A DNA stretch of 10,952 nt from Anaerolineae bacterium. GTDB lineage: Bacteria > Chloroflexota > Anaerolineae > 4572-78 > J111. Position numbers and translations under genes: made by a program. A model generated the notes under the pieces. That model made no database searches. It worked only from the letters and a program-made list of their open reading frames with translations, and was not told the DNA's origin. The stretch spans positions 1 through 10,952 of the forward strand of contig JAGRCC010000072.1 of the NCBI GenBank assembly GCA_020433785.1, in the 5' to 3' direction. Positions 1 to 7,541 of this stretch are shown piece after piece (positions within the stretch are counted from its first letter, which is position 1; every line of letters begins with the position of its first letter).

Positions 1-481
1 ATTTCTCGATGAGGCCCTGCTCCTGCGCCTTCTGAAAATCCATCAAGTTAGCGCCGATGCGCTCGTGAATACTCGACAATTTTCGCTCGATAGCGTTAAT
101 CTGCAACTTAGATGCCGCACCACCATACGCGGCTTTAACCTTGAAGCCATTATAGCGAGGCGGGTTGTGACTGGCGGTAATCATAACGCCACCCACAGCC
201 TTTTTATGAACGATGTTGTAGCTGATGGCCGGGGTAGGGGCATCGGCCCGAGCCAGGTAGGCTGTGATACCGTTGGCGGCCATCACTCTGGCGACCTCAG
301 CAGCAAAGCGGTCTGACAGAAAGCGTGTGTCAAAGCCAATCACGATACTTAAATTTGGCTCATTGATGTGGGCTTCTAACAGATAATCGGCCATGGCCTG
401 GCTGACAATTCTCAGGTTCTCGAAGGTAAACGTTTCGGCAATAACGGCCCGCCAACCATCGGTACCAAATTTAATGGTCAT
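1..481 (-). CDS. Phosphohexomutase (phosphoglucomutase/phosphomannomutase family), N-terminal part, cut by window edge
   Basis: Reading leftwards from the ATG at 481 gives 160 open codons that continue past the left edge. The protein begins MTIKFGTDGWRAVI, the usual start of alpha-D-phosphohexomutases, and carries the phosphoserine active-site loop TASHNPPRYNGFK with the catalytic Ser at residue 104. Enzymes of this family interconvert hexose 1- and 6-phosphates in the cytoplasm through a bound bisphosphate intermediate. Domain 1 is nearly complete; the metal loop, sugar-specificity loop and C-terminal domain lie outside, so glucose, mannose or glucosamine phosphate cannot be chosen as substrate. 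A GGAG lies eight bases before the start, supporting this ATG. It is the last visible gene of the leftward operon, 38 bases after the glycosyltransferase stop, and could supply sugar 1-phosphate for nucleotide-sugar synthesis. Confidence 0.93.
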   Translation of the reverse strand, partial: MTIKFGTDGWRAVIAETFTFENLRIVSQAMADYLLEAHINEPNLSIVIGFDTRFLSDRFAAEVARVMAANGITAYLARADAPTPAISYNIVHKKAVGGVMITASHNPPRYNGFKVKAAYGGAASKLQINAIERKLSSIHERIGANLMDFQKAQEQGLIEK

Positions 482-519
482 CTTTTTGCTCCAGTTTAGT
501 TTTATAATAGTTTGGGATG

Positions 520-1794
520 TTATAAACGGTAGGATTGCCAGCGCTTCTTTAGGTAAGATCGGGTTTCCTCAAACTCGACAGCCTGAGCGGCGACCGTACC
601 TTCGCGGCCAACAAAGGCCAGCCCGGCGACCTCTTGGGAAAACGCGGCTTTGCGCCCTTGATAAAGCGGATAGAGTGAGTCGACAATCTGATTTGGGTCT
701 ATTTCTCCTTTATTGAAAACCGTGGCGAAATCATAAATAATTTTGGCCCAGAGATCGGCGGGAAAATGAAATCGGTCAGGTGGGAGTGAAGCGAGGGCTT
801 CAATATGGGTTAGATTATCCGGGGCGAGCGTTGTTTGCCACAGTCTTCTATATTCTATCCAGCCTAGAGCCAGATTGTCAAGCAAACGAACCGTATCTTC
901 GATATCTATATCATCCGAAGCAACTTCTGAAGCAAAATGGGTTAGTGTGGGAATTGAATAAACGGTTTCAGTAGCCTGCCAGCAACTTTTAGTTTTGGGC
1001 AGCAAGCTAAATAAAACACTGGTGGTATCTTGAAAATAATGCTGGAACTGCGCTGCCAGCTTTTTATTTGATCGTTTAGATAACTCCGGTGAGACAACCT
1101 TTTCACCCAGAGCCGATTGAGCCACCCGCTGGCCGGAGAACATCGCATACGAAACCAGCCACGGGGAAAAGCCTAATTTGGCCACAGCTGTACCCCAGAC
1201 ATCCTCATCTAAAATGGCTGTGGCCAATTGAGGGGAGAGCGCAAAATCAGAGGCTAATGGGTGGCGAACACTTTTGCCATACAGGGTTCTGAGGAGGGGG
1301 TAAGCAATCAAGTCATTCAAAACCCCATCAGATGTCAACCAACGCCGGTAACGAGGTAGGACCAAATCCGCTTTGTCTTCCAGAATCAAATGGGCCAGGC
1401 CGGCGATCCAATTGGGGGTAATGCCGTGGCTGTAACTATCGACAATAACAATCGCTTTAGCATCCAAAGCTAATGCCGCATCCAGCAAGGCCGCACAGGC
1501 GCTGCCCTGCCCCAATATCCCTTCATAGCGACTGCTGACGATGTGACTATTATGCCCGTTACGATTGGCTTGTTCAACCACAGCTTGGCGGGTGGTGGCC
1601 TTAAGCCCGGCATCGGCATTAACCAGCACTGTACGCAAATGCGGATAATATTGGCGCAGCCCTTTAAGCACCACACGTGTAACATGGGCGGCTCTTTGAG
1701 GATTATTGTAACTGGGTAAACCGACAACGAGATCGGCCCGCTCAATACTTTTTAATTGTCGTTGGGCTTTGGGTCGCAGAATTGGGGGATACAT
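520..1794 (-). CDS. GpgS-like GT-A glycosyltransferase with degenerate active-site motifs
   Basis: The 424-residue protein has a GT-A nucleotide-sugar fold start (ADLVVGLPSYNN, residues 20-31) and then a run of features in the order seen in glucosyl-3-phosphoglycerate synthases (GpgS, GT81) and their bacterial relatives. These are a GxGSA turn (95-99), a hydrophobic strand ending in Asp119, ITPNWI (125-130), YPLLRTLYGK, and an HPLASDF loop. Known members transfer glucose from a nucleotide donor to 3-phosphoglycerate. Key positions differ from the family as I remember it: the DxD metal motif reads D119-S-Y121, the GKG turn reads GQG, the (G)GE/GD acceptor loop reads ASD, and the following ExG/DIW segment reads FSPWLV. 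It may be a catalytically altered or inactive paralogue. The C-terminal third is helical and unassigned. The start is 11 bases after the kinase stop with no clear ribosome site, suggesting translational coupling. The fold call is firm; activity is uncertain. Confidence 0.8.
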   Translation of the reverse strand: MYPPILRPKAQRQLKSIERADLVVGLPSYNNPQRAAHVTRVVLKGLRQYYPHLRTVLVNADAGLKATTRQAVVEQANRNGHNSHIVSSRYEGILGQGSACAALLDAALALDAKAIVIVDSYSHGITPNWIAGLAHLILEDKADLVLPRYRRWLTSDGVLNDLIAYPLLRTLYGKSVRHPLASDFALSPQLATAILDEDVWGTAVAKLGFSPWLVSYAMFSGQRVAQSALGEKVVSPELSKRSNKKLAAQFQHYFQDTTSVLFSLLPKTKSCWQATETVYSIPTLTHFASEVASDDIDIEDTVRLLDNLALGWIEYRRLWQTTLAPDNLTHIEALASLPPDRFHFPADLWAKIIYDFATVFNKGEIDPNQIVDSLYPLYQGRKAAFSQEVAGLAFVGREGTVAAQAVEFEETRSYLKKRWQSYRL

Positions 1795-1805
1795 AGAGCG
1801 GTTGA

Positions 1806-3134
1806 CTACCAGACCATAATAAAAGTTAGATCATTAACGTTAGTATTGGTTGGCCCGGTGATGATCAAATCATCCAGGGCGCTAAAAAAGTTATAAGCGT
1901 CGTTGCGATTGAGAAAATCCGCTGCCTCAAGCCCTAATTCTTCGGCTTGGGCGATGGTGGTCCCAAAGGCAAACGCGCCGGCTGCATCCGTGGGGCCATC
2001 GGTGCCGTCGGTGCCCAGGCAGACGATCAGGGTGTTATCCCAACCCTGCAAGGCCATGGCCGCCGCCAGCGCCATTTCTTGGTTGCGCCCGCCCTGTCCG
2101 TTGCCGCGAAGGGTCACGGTGGTTTCGCCACCCAAAACCAGACAAGCCGGGCGGGAGAGGCCCTCATCTTTGACCAAGCCTTTAGCTAGCCCGGCCATTA
2201 CACGCGCCACTTCCCGCGCTTCGCCTTCGACAAACGTGGTTAAGAGTTGGGCATTAAAACCGGCTGCTTGAGCCGAGGCAACCGCAGCTCGCGCGGCGAT
2301 GCGGTTACTGCCGATAATGGCGTTGGTCACCCGATTAAACAGGGCATCCCGTCGATCGGGTGTATCGGGGATATTACCGGCCAGGCCGGCCTGCAATCGC
2401 CGAATGACCGGGGCCGGCAGTGCCGTCTTAAGATCATACTGGTCCACAATCGCCCAGGCGTCGGCGAAGGTGGAGGGATCGGGGACGGTAGGGCCGGAGG
2501 CGATAATCTCCAGCGGATCACCCACTACATCGGATAATATCAAGGCGTAAACTTGGGCCGGGGCCGCCAGTCGAGCCAAACCCCCACCTTTAACAGCCGA
2601 TAAGTGCTTGCGAATCGTATTGATCTCGTTGATCGTGGCTCCGGCGGCCAGTAACGCCTGGGTGGTCTCTTGTAAATCGGCCAAAGTCAGCCCCTCGGCC
2701 GGCAGCGTTAGCAAGGCCGAACCGCCGCCGGAAATTAGACACAGGACAATATCATCCTCGCGAGTCTGATCGAGGAGTTGGGCCATGGCCTGCGCGGCTG
2801 AAAAACCGGCCTGATCGGGGACGGGATGACCGGCCTCGCTAATGGTAATCTGCTCTAAGACATCAGCCTGGCCGGTGGTGTGATGATATTTGACAATGAC
2901 CTGGCCGGCAGCAATTTTGGAGCCAAATCGTTGCGAGGCGGCGGCGGCCATCGGCGTACCGGCCTTACCGGCGCCAACCACAAAAAGCCGGCCCGGCGTT
3001 GATTGGATCTGCTCGACAATATCCGGCTGGGCATCGAAATAGTTATTAACGGCCTTGGCCGGGTCTACGGCTTCAAGCGAGTGGTGGATAATTTGCCAAG
3101 CAACCTGACGCGGGTTAAAGGTTTCTTTCATCAT
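1806..3134 (-). CDS. Class II glycerate kinase (glycerate 2-kinase, DUF4147 plus MOFRL domains)
   Basis: This 442-residue protein phosphorylates D-glycerate with ATP, usually giving 2-phosphoglycerate, and so feeds glycerate into lower glycolysis in the cytoplasm. Visible hallmarks are FVVGAGKAG (51-59), LISGGGSALL (133-142) and SDVVGDPLEIIASGPTVPD (201-219) in the N-terminal DUF4147-type domain. The C-terminal MOFRL domain shows GGETTVTLRGNGQGGRNQE (335-353), GTDGTDGPTDAAGA (374-387) and the closing TGPTNTNVNDL. Length and motifs match intact family members. The start lies two bases after the stop of the solute-binding protein, with two consecutive ATG codons, so coupled translation is likely. 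Its position between a substrate-binding lipoprotein and a GpgS-like transferase suggests use of imported or recycled glycerate. Older annotation calls this family hydroxypyruvate reductase (TtuD). Confidence 0.95.
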   Translation of the reverse strand: MMKETFNPRQVAWQIIHHSLEAVDPAKAVNNYFDAQPDIVEQIQSTPGRLFVVGAGKAGTPMAAAASQRFGSKIAAGQVIVKYHHTTGQADVLEQITISEAGHPVPDQAGFSAAQAMAQLLDQTREDDIVLCLISGGGSALLTLPAEGLTLADLQETTQALLAAGATINEINTIRKHLSAVKGGGLARLAAPAQVYALILSDVVGDPLEIIASGPTVPDPSTFADAWAIVDQYDLKTALPAPVIRRLQAGLAGNIPDTPDRRDALFNRVTNAIIGSNRIAARAAVASAQAAGFNAQLLTTFVEGEAREVARVMAGLAKGLVKDEGLSRPACLVLGGETTVTLRGNGQGGRNQEMALAAAMALQGWDNTLIVCLGTDGTDGPTDAAGAFAFGTTIAQAEELGLEAADFLNRNDAYNFFSALDDLIITGPTNTNVNDLTFIMVW

Positions 3135-3136
3135 AG

Positions 3137-4489
3137 TTATTGGGTTAAGGCATCTACAGCGGTAGCGGCGGCTTCTTCGGCGGTCGCCTCGCCACGTAAA
3201 ACTTGTTCAACGGCTTGCTGAATGATTCGGCCAATGCGGTCGTAGCCGGTAAAACGGGGCTCGGGCCGGGCCGTGTTGAGTTGTTCACTCAGAAAACTCC
3301 AGTATGGATCATCCCCGGCAATTTGCTGGAAAGCTGAGTCACGGGTGGGAATAGAGTTATTGATGGCACTCCAGGCCACATTATTCCGCGTTGACAAAAA
3401 TGACTCGATCAGTTTCAACGCCGCGGCCTGGCGGTTGATATCATCGGTCACTAAGACGAAAACCCAACCGTGCATAACTGAAATGGGCGTAGCTGTCGTA
3501 CTTGAAACGGGCACAGCGGCAAAATCGCTATCAACTAGCCCTTCGCGTTCGGTCAGAAATTGTTTGACACTCACTTGTGACAAACCGGCCTGAATTTCCA
3601 AGAAAAAGGGCCAGACATCTTCTGTGGTGGCTGCCTCCAGCAGAGACGCATCGATAAGGCCTTGCTCGCTGGCTTGCTGATAAAATGTCAGCACATTTCT
3701 CAATCCTATCTCATCTATTTTCGGTTTGCCTTCATCGTCCTGAAATACACCCCCGGCTGAGAAGTATTGGGCCAGAGTGGCATCATTCACCACCCCATTA
3801 TTACCCTTCGCCGGAAAAAGATATCGACTATTCTTACTAATAATATCGGTCCAAAGAATTGGGGTTTGCGTAAACACAAGGGTGTTATAAACGGTATGTT
3901 CCATTTCTAAACCTAACGGGACCCCGACCAAAGCGCCGTTTACGGTGCCCATTCTCCGCGCCGCCGGCAGCAGATCCTGAACAATTGACCGATCGAGCCG
4001 GCCATCAAGGGGTTGGACCAATCCTTCTGTCTGAGCCTGGTTGAGATCGACGGCGTTTATAATAGCCACATCGGGTAAAATGGCCGGGGCCACTTGACCA
4101 GCTGTCCTTAAGAAATCGAGAACGCCGCCTTTACCGGTTGTTTTCTTAACTTGAAGTTCAACTGAAATATTGGGATTATCCCGTTCAAACTGACGTAAAT
4201 TATTCTCAACAAAGCTGCCCGCCTCATCAGCGACCAAAGATGAAATCGGCTCCACGGTCCAAAACGTTAAGGTCATCGGCTGGCCTTCTGTCAGCGGCTC
4301 AACTATTGGGGTGGGGGTGATAACTGATGGGGTTTGACTAGGTTGACTGGTACGCGTCACGGGTATTGTCAAAGGGCTAGTACTAACCCCGGCGTTGGAT
4401 GTGGCCTGTTGGCAAGCACTGAATAAGACAGCGACGATCCCTATTGCACTGATAGACCCTATTTGGATTAATTTACGTAGTATTATCAT
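3137..4489 (-). CDS. Extracellular solute-binding lipoprotein, family 1 (sugar ABC type)
   Basis: The 450-residue protein starts with a lipoprotein signal: basic residues at 5-6, a hydrophobic stretch, and LFSAC with the lipidated Cys at 26. A Ser/Thr/Pro-rich linker (about 35-66) follows, typical of surface-tethered binding proteins. The mature part begins MTLTFWTVEP (72-81) and has the pattern of ABC sugar-binding proteins: FERDNPNISVEL (101-112), a DVAIINAVDLNQAQTEGLVQ segment (140-159), NGALVGVPLGLE (184-195), and a C-terminal helix rich in Ala and Glu. Such proteins capture sugars or polyols outside the membrane and pass them to a permease. No permease or ATPase gene is in the window, so the transporter partner is unknown. 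It is the first gene of the leftward operon. The ligand cannot be read from sequence; the kinase downstream makes a glycerate-containing solute a guess only. Confidence 0.9.
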   Translation of the reverse strand: MIILRKLIQIGSISAIGIVAVLFSACQQATSNAGVSTSPLTIPVTRTSQPSQTPSVITPTPIVEPLTEGQPMTLTFWTVEPISSLVADEAGSFVENNLRQFERDNPNISVELQVKKTTGKGGVLDFLRTAGQVAPAILPDVAIINAVDLNQAQTEGLVQPLDGRLDRSIVQDLLPAARRMGTVNGALVGVPLGLEMEHTVYNTLVFTQTPILWTDIISKNSRYLFPAKGNNGVVNDATLAQYFSAGGVFQDDEGKPKIDEIGLRNVLTFYQQASEQGLIDASLLEAATTEDVWPFFLEIQAGLSQVSVKQFLTEREGLVDSDFAAVPVSSTTATPISVMHGWVFVLVTDDINRQAAALKLIESFLSTRNNVAWSAINNSIPTRDSAFQQIAGDDPYWSFLSEQLNTARPEPRFTGYDRIGRIIQQAVEQVLRGEATAEEAAATAVDALTQ

Positions 4490-4523
4490 GCCAGGTGAAC
4501 TCTCAAAGCCAAAATGTGCTGGT

Positions 4524-4532
4524 ATTATACCA
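4524..4532 (-). promoter_or_regulatory. Extended -10 promoter element for the leftward operon
   Basis: On the minus strand this reads TGG-TATAAT, an exact consensus -10 with a TG extension, about 35 bases before the lipoprotein start. No good -35 hexamer lies 16-18 bases upstream. The -10 sits inside an 11-base palindrome, GGTATTATACC (4521-4531), so a binding protein could cover it. The call rests on pattern only. Confidence 0.55.
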
Positions 4533-4555
4533 TGAGCGCGGCAAATTTGTAGTAC

Positions 4556-4584
4556 TTGCCCATTCCAGGGGATTCTGCTAAAAT
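4556..4584 (+). promoter_or_regulatory. Sigma-70-type promoter of apt
   Basis: TTGCCC (4556-4561) and TAAAAT (4579-4584) are separated by 17 bases, and TGC precedes the -10, giving an extended -10. Transcription would begin near 4590, about 40 bases before the apt start. The same layout occurs upstream of the membrane protein gene and of the penicillin-binding protein gene. Confidence 0.6.
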
Positions 4585-4629
4585 CGGCCCGAATGTGTCA
4601 TTAAAAATCACTTTGCGAGAGCAGATATC

Positions 4630-5148
4630 ATGGATCTAGCTACAACGGTTCGAAGTGTGCCCAATTTCCCGGTAGAGGGGATATTATTTTATGATATTAC
4701 GACCCTGCTTAAAAATCCGGCAGCGCTGAAAGAGAGCATCGACCAACTGACCCACTATTACCAGGACAAAGCAATCGATCTGGTCGTGGGGATCGAATCG
4801 CGGGGGTTTATTTTTGGCATGCCGCTGGCCTATCAATTAGGCACCGGCTTTGTGCCTGTTAGAAAACCCGGTAAATTACCAGCGGAAACTATTTCGGCCA
4901 GCTACGATTTAGAGTATGGCAGCAATACGCTGGAACTTCACGTCGATGCTATCGAAAAAGGCCAAAGAGTGGTGATCGTCGATGACTTGCTGGCCACAGG
5001 CGGTACAGCCTCGGCGACGTGTAGTCTAATCGAGAAACTGGGCGGCGAGGTGGTTGGGCTGGCCTTCATCATCGAACTGAGTTTTCTCAACGGCCGCGAC
5101 AAGCTCAAAGGATATGATATTTTCTCTCTACTCAAATATGACGACTAA
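4630..5148 (+). CDS. apt: Adenine phosphoribosyltransferase
   Basis: The 172-residue protein matches the normal length of bacterial APRT, which salvages adenine by joining it to PRPP to give AMP in the cytoplasm. The N-terminus shows the family hallmark [15 protein letters not shown] (13-27). The core has [12 protein letters not shown] (52-63), [10 protein letters not shown] (75-84), and the PRPP-binding loop [14 protein letters not shown] (114-127) with the paired Asp residues and the phosphate-binding ATGGT turn. It ends in [15 protein letters not shown] sits upstream of the ATG at suitable distance, and a good promoter lies at 4556-4584. It is a single-gene unit, divergent from the leftward operon and convergent with glgB, closed by a hairpin terminator. 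Nothing about it looks unusual. Confidence 0.97.
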   Translation: MDLATTVRSVPNFPVEGILFYDITTLLKNPAALKESIDQLTHYYQDKAIDLVVGIESRGFIFGMPLAYQLGTGFVPVRKPGKLPAETISASYDLEYGSNTLELHVDAIEKGQRVVIVDDLLATGGTASATCSLIEKLGGEVVGLAFIIELSFLNGRDKLKGYDIFSLLKYDD

Positions 5149-5185
5149 ACAGGGCGCTATCAATAAAAAACTTTAAGGTCATTAA

Positions 5186-5212
5186 AAAGCCCCCGGTATT
5201 TTCGGGGGCTTT
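5186..5212. terminator. Bidirectional intrinsic terminator between apt and glgB
   Basis: A perfect 10-base-pair stem, AAAGCCCCCG (5186-5195) with CGGGGGCTTT (5203-5212), encloses a seven-base loop. On the minus strand the stem runs into five T residues, serving glgB; on the plus strand it ends in TTTGTGTT, serving apt. It lies 37 bases after the apt stop and 17 bases beyond the glgB stop. Confidence 0.9.
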
Positions 5213-5229
5213 GTGTTAAATCTTAAAGT

Positions 5230-7140
5230 TTACAATTTCAGCCAGAGGGTTGAGAGCGGCGGTAGCGTCAACAGCAACGAATATTCTCGGCCGTGACAGG
5301 CGAGGTTCTCCGTGTGTACGCCGCCCCCATTACCAACATTAGTGCCCCAATAATGGGATGAGTCGCTGTTTAGAATTTCGCGATAGAAGCCCGGCTTATG
5401 AACGCCAATACGATAACCTTCGCGGACTACCGGCGTGAAGTTGGATACGATCACCACAAAATCTTCACTCGATTTAGCAAAGCGAATAAACGAGAAAACA
5501 CTGTTATCGCTGTCATTGGCATCGATCCACTGAAAGCCGGTGTATTCAAAGTCATCTTCATACATAGCCGGCTCGTTTCTGTAAGTTCGATTGAGATCTT
5601 TTACAAAGGCCTGAATGCCATGATGGTTAGGGGCCGATAGCGCCGTCCACTCCAGAGCCGTGTCATAATCCCATTCTTGCCATTGAGCAAACTCATTACC
5701 CATAAACAATAACTTCTTGCCGGGATGGCCCCACAAATAGCCATAAAACGCCCGTAGGTTGGCAAACTTTTGCCACTCATCTCCAGCCATTTTATTAATA
5801 ATGGAGCCTTTGCCGTGAACCACTTCATCATGGGAAAGCGGCAGAACAAAATTTTCATTGAAGGCATAGAGCAGGCTAAAGGTTAAATCATTGTGGTGAT
5901 ATTTTCTATGGATAGACTCTTTACTCATAAAATTTAAGGTATCGTGCATCCAGCCCATGTTCCACTTTAAGCTGAAGCCCAAGCCGCCCATGTAAGGCGG
6001 ACGAGAAACCATCGGCCAGGCCGTGGATTCTTCAGCCACGGTTAAGACGCCCGGGAAATTGACGTGGACGGTTTCATTCATAGACCGCAAAAAGCTGATG
6101 GCGCCCAGGTTTTCGCGGCCGCCATATTCATTGGGAATCCATTGGCCCTCCTCACGAGAATAATCCAGGTACAGCATCGAGGCCACCGCATCGACGCGCA
6201 GGCCATCAATATGGTATTTGTCAATCCAAAACAGCGCATTGGAAATCAAAAATGACCTCACTTCGTGGCGGTCGTAATTGAAGATCAACGTGCCCCAATC
6301 TTGATGCTCGCCCTTGCGGGGATCGGCGTGGGAGTAAAGGTGGGTGCCATCGAAAAAGTTCAAACCGGCGCCATCTTTAGGAAAATGGGCGGGAACCCAG
6401 TCCAAAATGACGCCGATTTTATTTTGATGACACTTGTCAACAAAATACATGAAATCCTCGGGGGTTCCAAACCGGCTAGTTGGCGCAAAAAAGCCTAAAA
6501 CCTGATAGCCCCAGGAGGCATCGAACGGATATTCAGCTACGGGCATTAGCTCGATATGGGTATACCCCATCTCCAGGACATAGGGAATTAATTGGTCGGC
6601 AAACTCGCGATACGTCAAATACCGGATGCCCCATTGTTCATCAGCTTGTCGGCGCCAGGAGCCTAAATGAACTTCATAGATGGAGATCGGTTTATCAAAA
6701 GTTTGATATTGGCTGCGATTATTAACCCAGTCACCATCTCCCCATTGATACCGATCAAGATTGATAACCACCGACGCCGTTTTGGGCCGCTGCTCCATGC
6801 CAAATCCATACGGGTCAGCCTTATCAAAGCCGTCGCCCGATTGGGGCACAATATGGTATTTATAAACCGTATATTCGCCCAACTCGGGTATAAACGCGGT
6901 CCAGATGCCGCTGTCACTGGGCATCATCGTATGACTATCGGGCTGCCAATCGTTGAAATCACCGACTACGCTGACCTGCCGGGCGTTAGGGGCCCAAACG
7001 GCAAAGTGGACTCCCTGCTTACCTTCAAACTCAGTCAAATGAGCGCCGAGTTTCTCATACGTACGCTCATGGGTACCTTGGCTGATAAGGTACTTATCAA
7101 AGTCACTCATGACTACGGATTGTGAATTTTTTGGTGCCAT
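5230..7140 (-). CDS. glgB: 1,4-alpha-glucan (glycogen) branching enzyme, GH13
   Basis: The 636-residue protein makes alpha-1,6 branches in glycogen by cutting an alpha-1,4 chain and transferring it. An N-terminal CBM48 module (about 30-125) includes [21 protein letters not shown] (45-65). The GH13 barrel shows YEVHLGSW (155-162), [19 protein letters not shown] (195-213), the nucleophile region [12 protein letters not shown] with Asp317, the acid/base Glu370 in TVAEEST, and HDE at 437-439 in [12 protein letters not shown]-terminal beta domain closes it with [11 protein letters not shown]. All three catalytic carboxylates are present. It belongs to the shorter class lacking the extra N-terminal module of the E. 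coli enzyme. An AAGGA lies very close to the chosen ATG; Met11 is a possible alternative start. No other glycogen gene is in the window. Confidence 0.97.
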   Translation of the reverse strand: MAPKNSQSVVMSDFDKYLISQGTHERTYEKLGAHLTEFEGKQGVHFAVWAPNARQVSVVGDFNDWQPDSHTMMPSDSGIWTAFIPELGEYTVYKYHIVPQSGDGFDKADPYGFGMEQRPKTASVVINLDRYQWGDGDWVNNRSQYQTFDKPISIYEVHLGSWRRQADEQWGIRYLTYREFADQLIPYVLEMGYTHIELMPVAEYPFDASWGYQVLGFFAPTSRFGTPEDFMYFVDKCHQNKIGVILDWVPAHFPKDGAGLNFFDGTHLYSHADPRKGEHQDWGTLIFNYDRHEVRSFLISNALFWIDKYHIDGLRVDAVASMLYLDYSREEGQWIPNEYGGRENLGAISFLRSMNETVHVNFPGVLTVAEESTAWPMVSRPPYMGGLGFSLKWNMGWMHDTLNFMSKESIHRKYHHNDLTFSLLYAFNENFVLPLSHDEVVHGKGSIINKMAGDEWQKFANLRAFYGYLWGHPGKKLLFMGNEFAQWQEWDYDTALEWTALSAPNHHGIQAFVKDLNRTYRNEPAMYEDDFEYTGFQWIDANDSDNSVFSFIRFAKSSEDFVVIVSNFTPVVREGYRIGVHKPGFYREILNSDSSHYWGTNVGNGGGVHTENLACHGREYSLLLTLPPLSTLWLKL

Positions 7141-7166
7141 ATTCCTTTTACCACTTCAAAATTTTT

Positions 7167-7192
7167 AAGAAAGTAACAGTGTTATCTTTCTT
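7167..7192. repeat. Imperfect palindrome just upstream of glgB
   Basis: The left arm AAGAAAGTAACA (7167-7178) pairs with TGTTATCTTTCTT (7180-7192) across a single central base, with one bulged base. It lies 27 bases before the glgB start. It would form a 12-pair hairpin in the glgB leader or could be a protein site. The left-arm word recurs at 7238-7248. Confidence 0.6.
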
Positions 7193-7361
7193 TACTTGAG
7201 AACTTTTACAGGAAATTACTTCTCGTAATTCAGGATGAGAAAGTAACAAAATCATTTACCAATTGGGTATATTAACACAAACAGGGGATAGGGGCAATAT
7301 AAAACCAATGCAGGCTTTATAAAACCCCAACTAAATTCAACAAAAATCAACTTAGTGAGAA

Positions 7362-7390
7362 TTGACACAAACATATTTCGATAATATACT
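7362..7390 (+). promoter_or_regulatory. Upstream promoter P1 of the membrane protein gene
   Basis: An exact TTGACA (7362-7367) is followed after 17 bases by TATACT (7385-7390), five of six matches to the -10 consensus. It is the strongest consensus promoter in the window. Its transcript would start near 7397 and carry a leader of about 145 bases containing the CGTAGG elements and a hairpin. Confidence 0.7.
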
Positions 7391-7404
7391 AAATGTCAGA
7401 ATGA

Positions 7405-7480
7405 CGTAGGCCAAATCGCCTAGTAATTGTTGCCTAACCGTAGGCTACCATGCTATAATCCGCCTCGTTATGGCGTAGGT
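7405..7480 (+). repeat. Three regularly spaced CGTAGG elements with inverted copies
   Basis: CGTAGGC occurs at 7405-7411 and 7439-7445, and CGTAGGT at 7474-7480, so the starts are 34 and 35 bases apart. The inverted word GCCTA occurs at 7418-7422 and 7432-7436, giving two small palindromes (7407-7422 and 7432-7445). The second palindrome covers the -35 and part of the spacer of promoter P2. The layout resembles a multi-site operator; no regulator is identified. Confidence 0.45.
7430..7459 (+). promoter_or_regulatory. Downstream promoter P2 of the membrane protein gene
   Basis: TTGCCT (7430-7435) and an exact TATAAT (7454-7459) are separated by 18 bases, with TGC directly before the -10. Transcription would start near 7466, about 75 bases before the start codon. 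The -35 overlaps a GCCTA/TAGGC palindrome. Confidence 0.65.
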
Positions 7481-7512
7481 GATACCGATATTTAGCTAAT
7501 TCTGCTGGTATC
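7481..7512 (+). promoter_or_regulatory. Possible leader hairpin before the membrane protein gene
   Basis: GATACC (7481-7486) and GGTATC (7507-7512) form a six-pair stem around a 20-base AT-rich loop in which AGC and GCT could also pair. It lies in the leader of both promoters, 18 bases before the ribosome site. Weak evidence; it may be chance. Confidence 0.3.
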
Positions 7513-7541
7513 GAACCTTGTTCTAAGAAAAGGAGTATAAA

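Larger units (their letters stand above)
7141..7541. other. AT-rich divergent intergenic region between glgB and the membrane protein gene
   Basis: These 401 bases hold no credible gene. The glgB-proximal half is very AT-rich and carries an imperfect palindrome and repeated words: AGAAAGTAACA at 7168-7178 and 7238-7248; ATTAACACAAACA at 7271-7283 and ATTGACACAAACA at 7361-7373; and TATAAAACC at 7298-7306 and 7318-7326. A weak minus-strand promoter for glgB could be TTGCCC (7292-7297) and TAATAT (7269-7274) with a 17-base spacer, each four of six matches. The other half carries two stronger plus-strand promoters and CGTAGG elements. Confidence 0.7.

Noticed and set aside
1430..1445. Sequencing error as the explanation for Tyr in place of the second Asp of the transferase DxD motif
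   Set aside because: A single base change could explain that residue alone, but three other functional motifs are also changed while the frame stays open, so an error is not the simplest explanation for the whole pattern.
1903..2271. 122-codon plus-strand frame opposite the glycerate kinase
   Set aside because: Antisense to the conserved MOFRL coding; the Ser/Pro/Ala-rich product is typical of a shadow frame in GC-biased codons.
6667..7125. 152-codon plus-strand frame opposite glgB
   Set aside because: It lies wholly antisense to the conserved CBM48 and early barrel coding of glgB; its protein has no family features.
7405..7480. CRISPR-like reading of the regularly spaced CGTAGG elements
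   Set aside because: The repeats are only 6-7 bases long and three in number; far too short for a CRISPR array.
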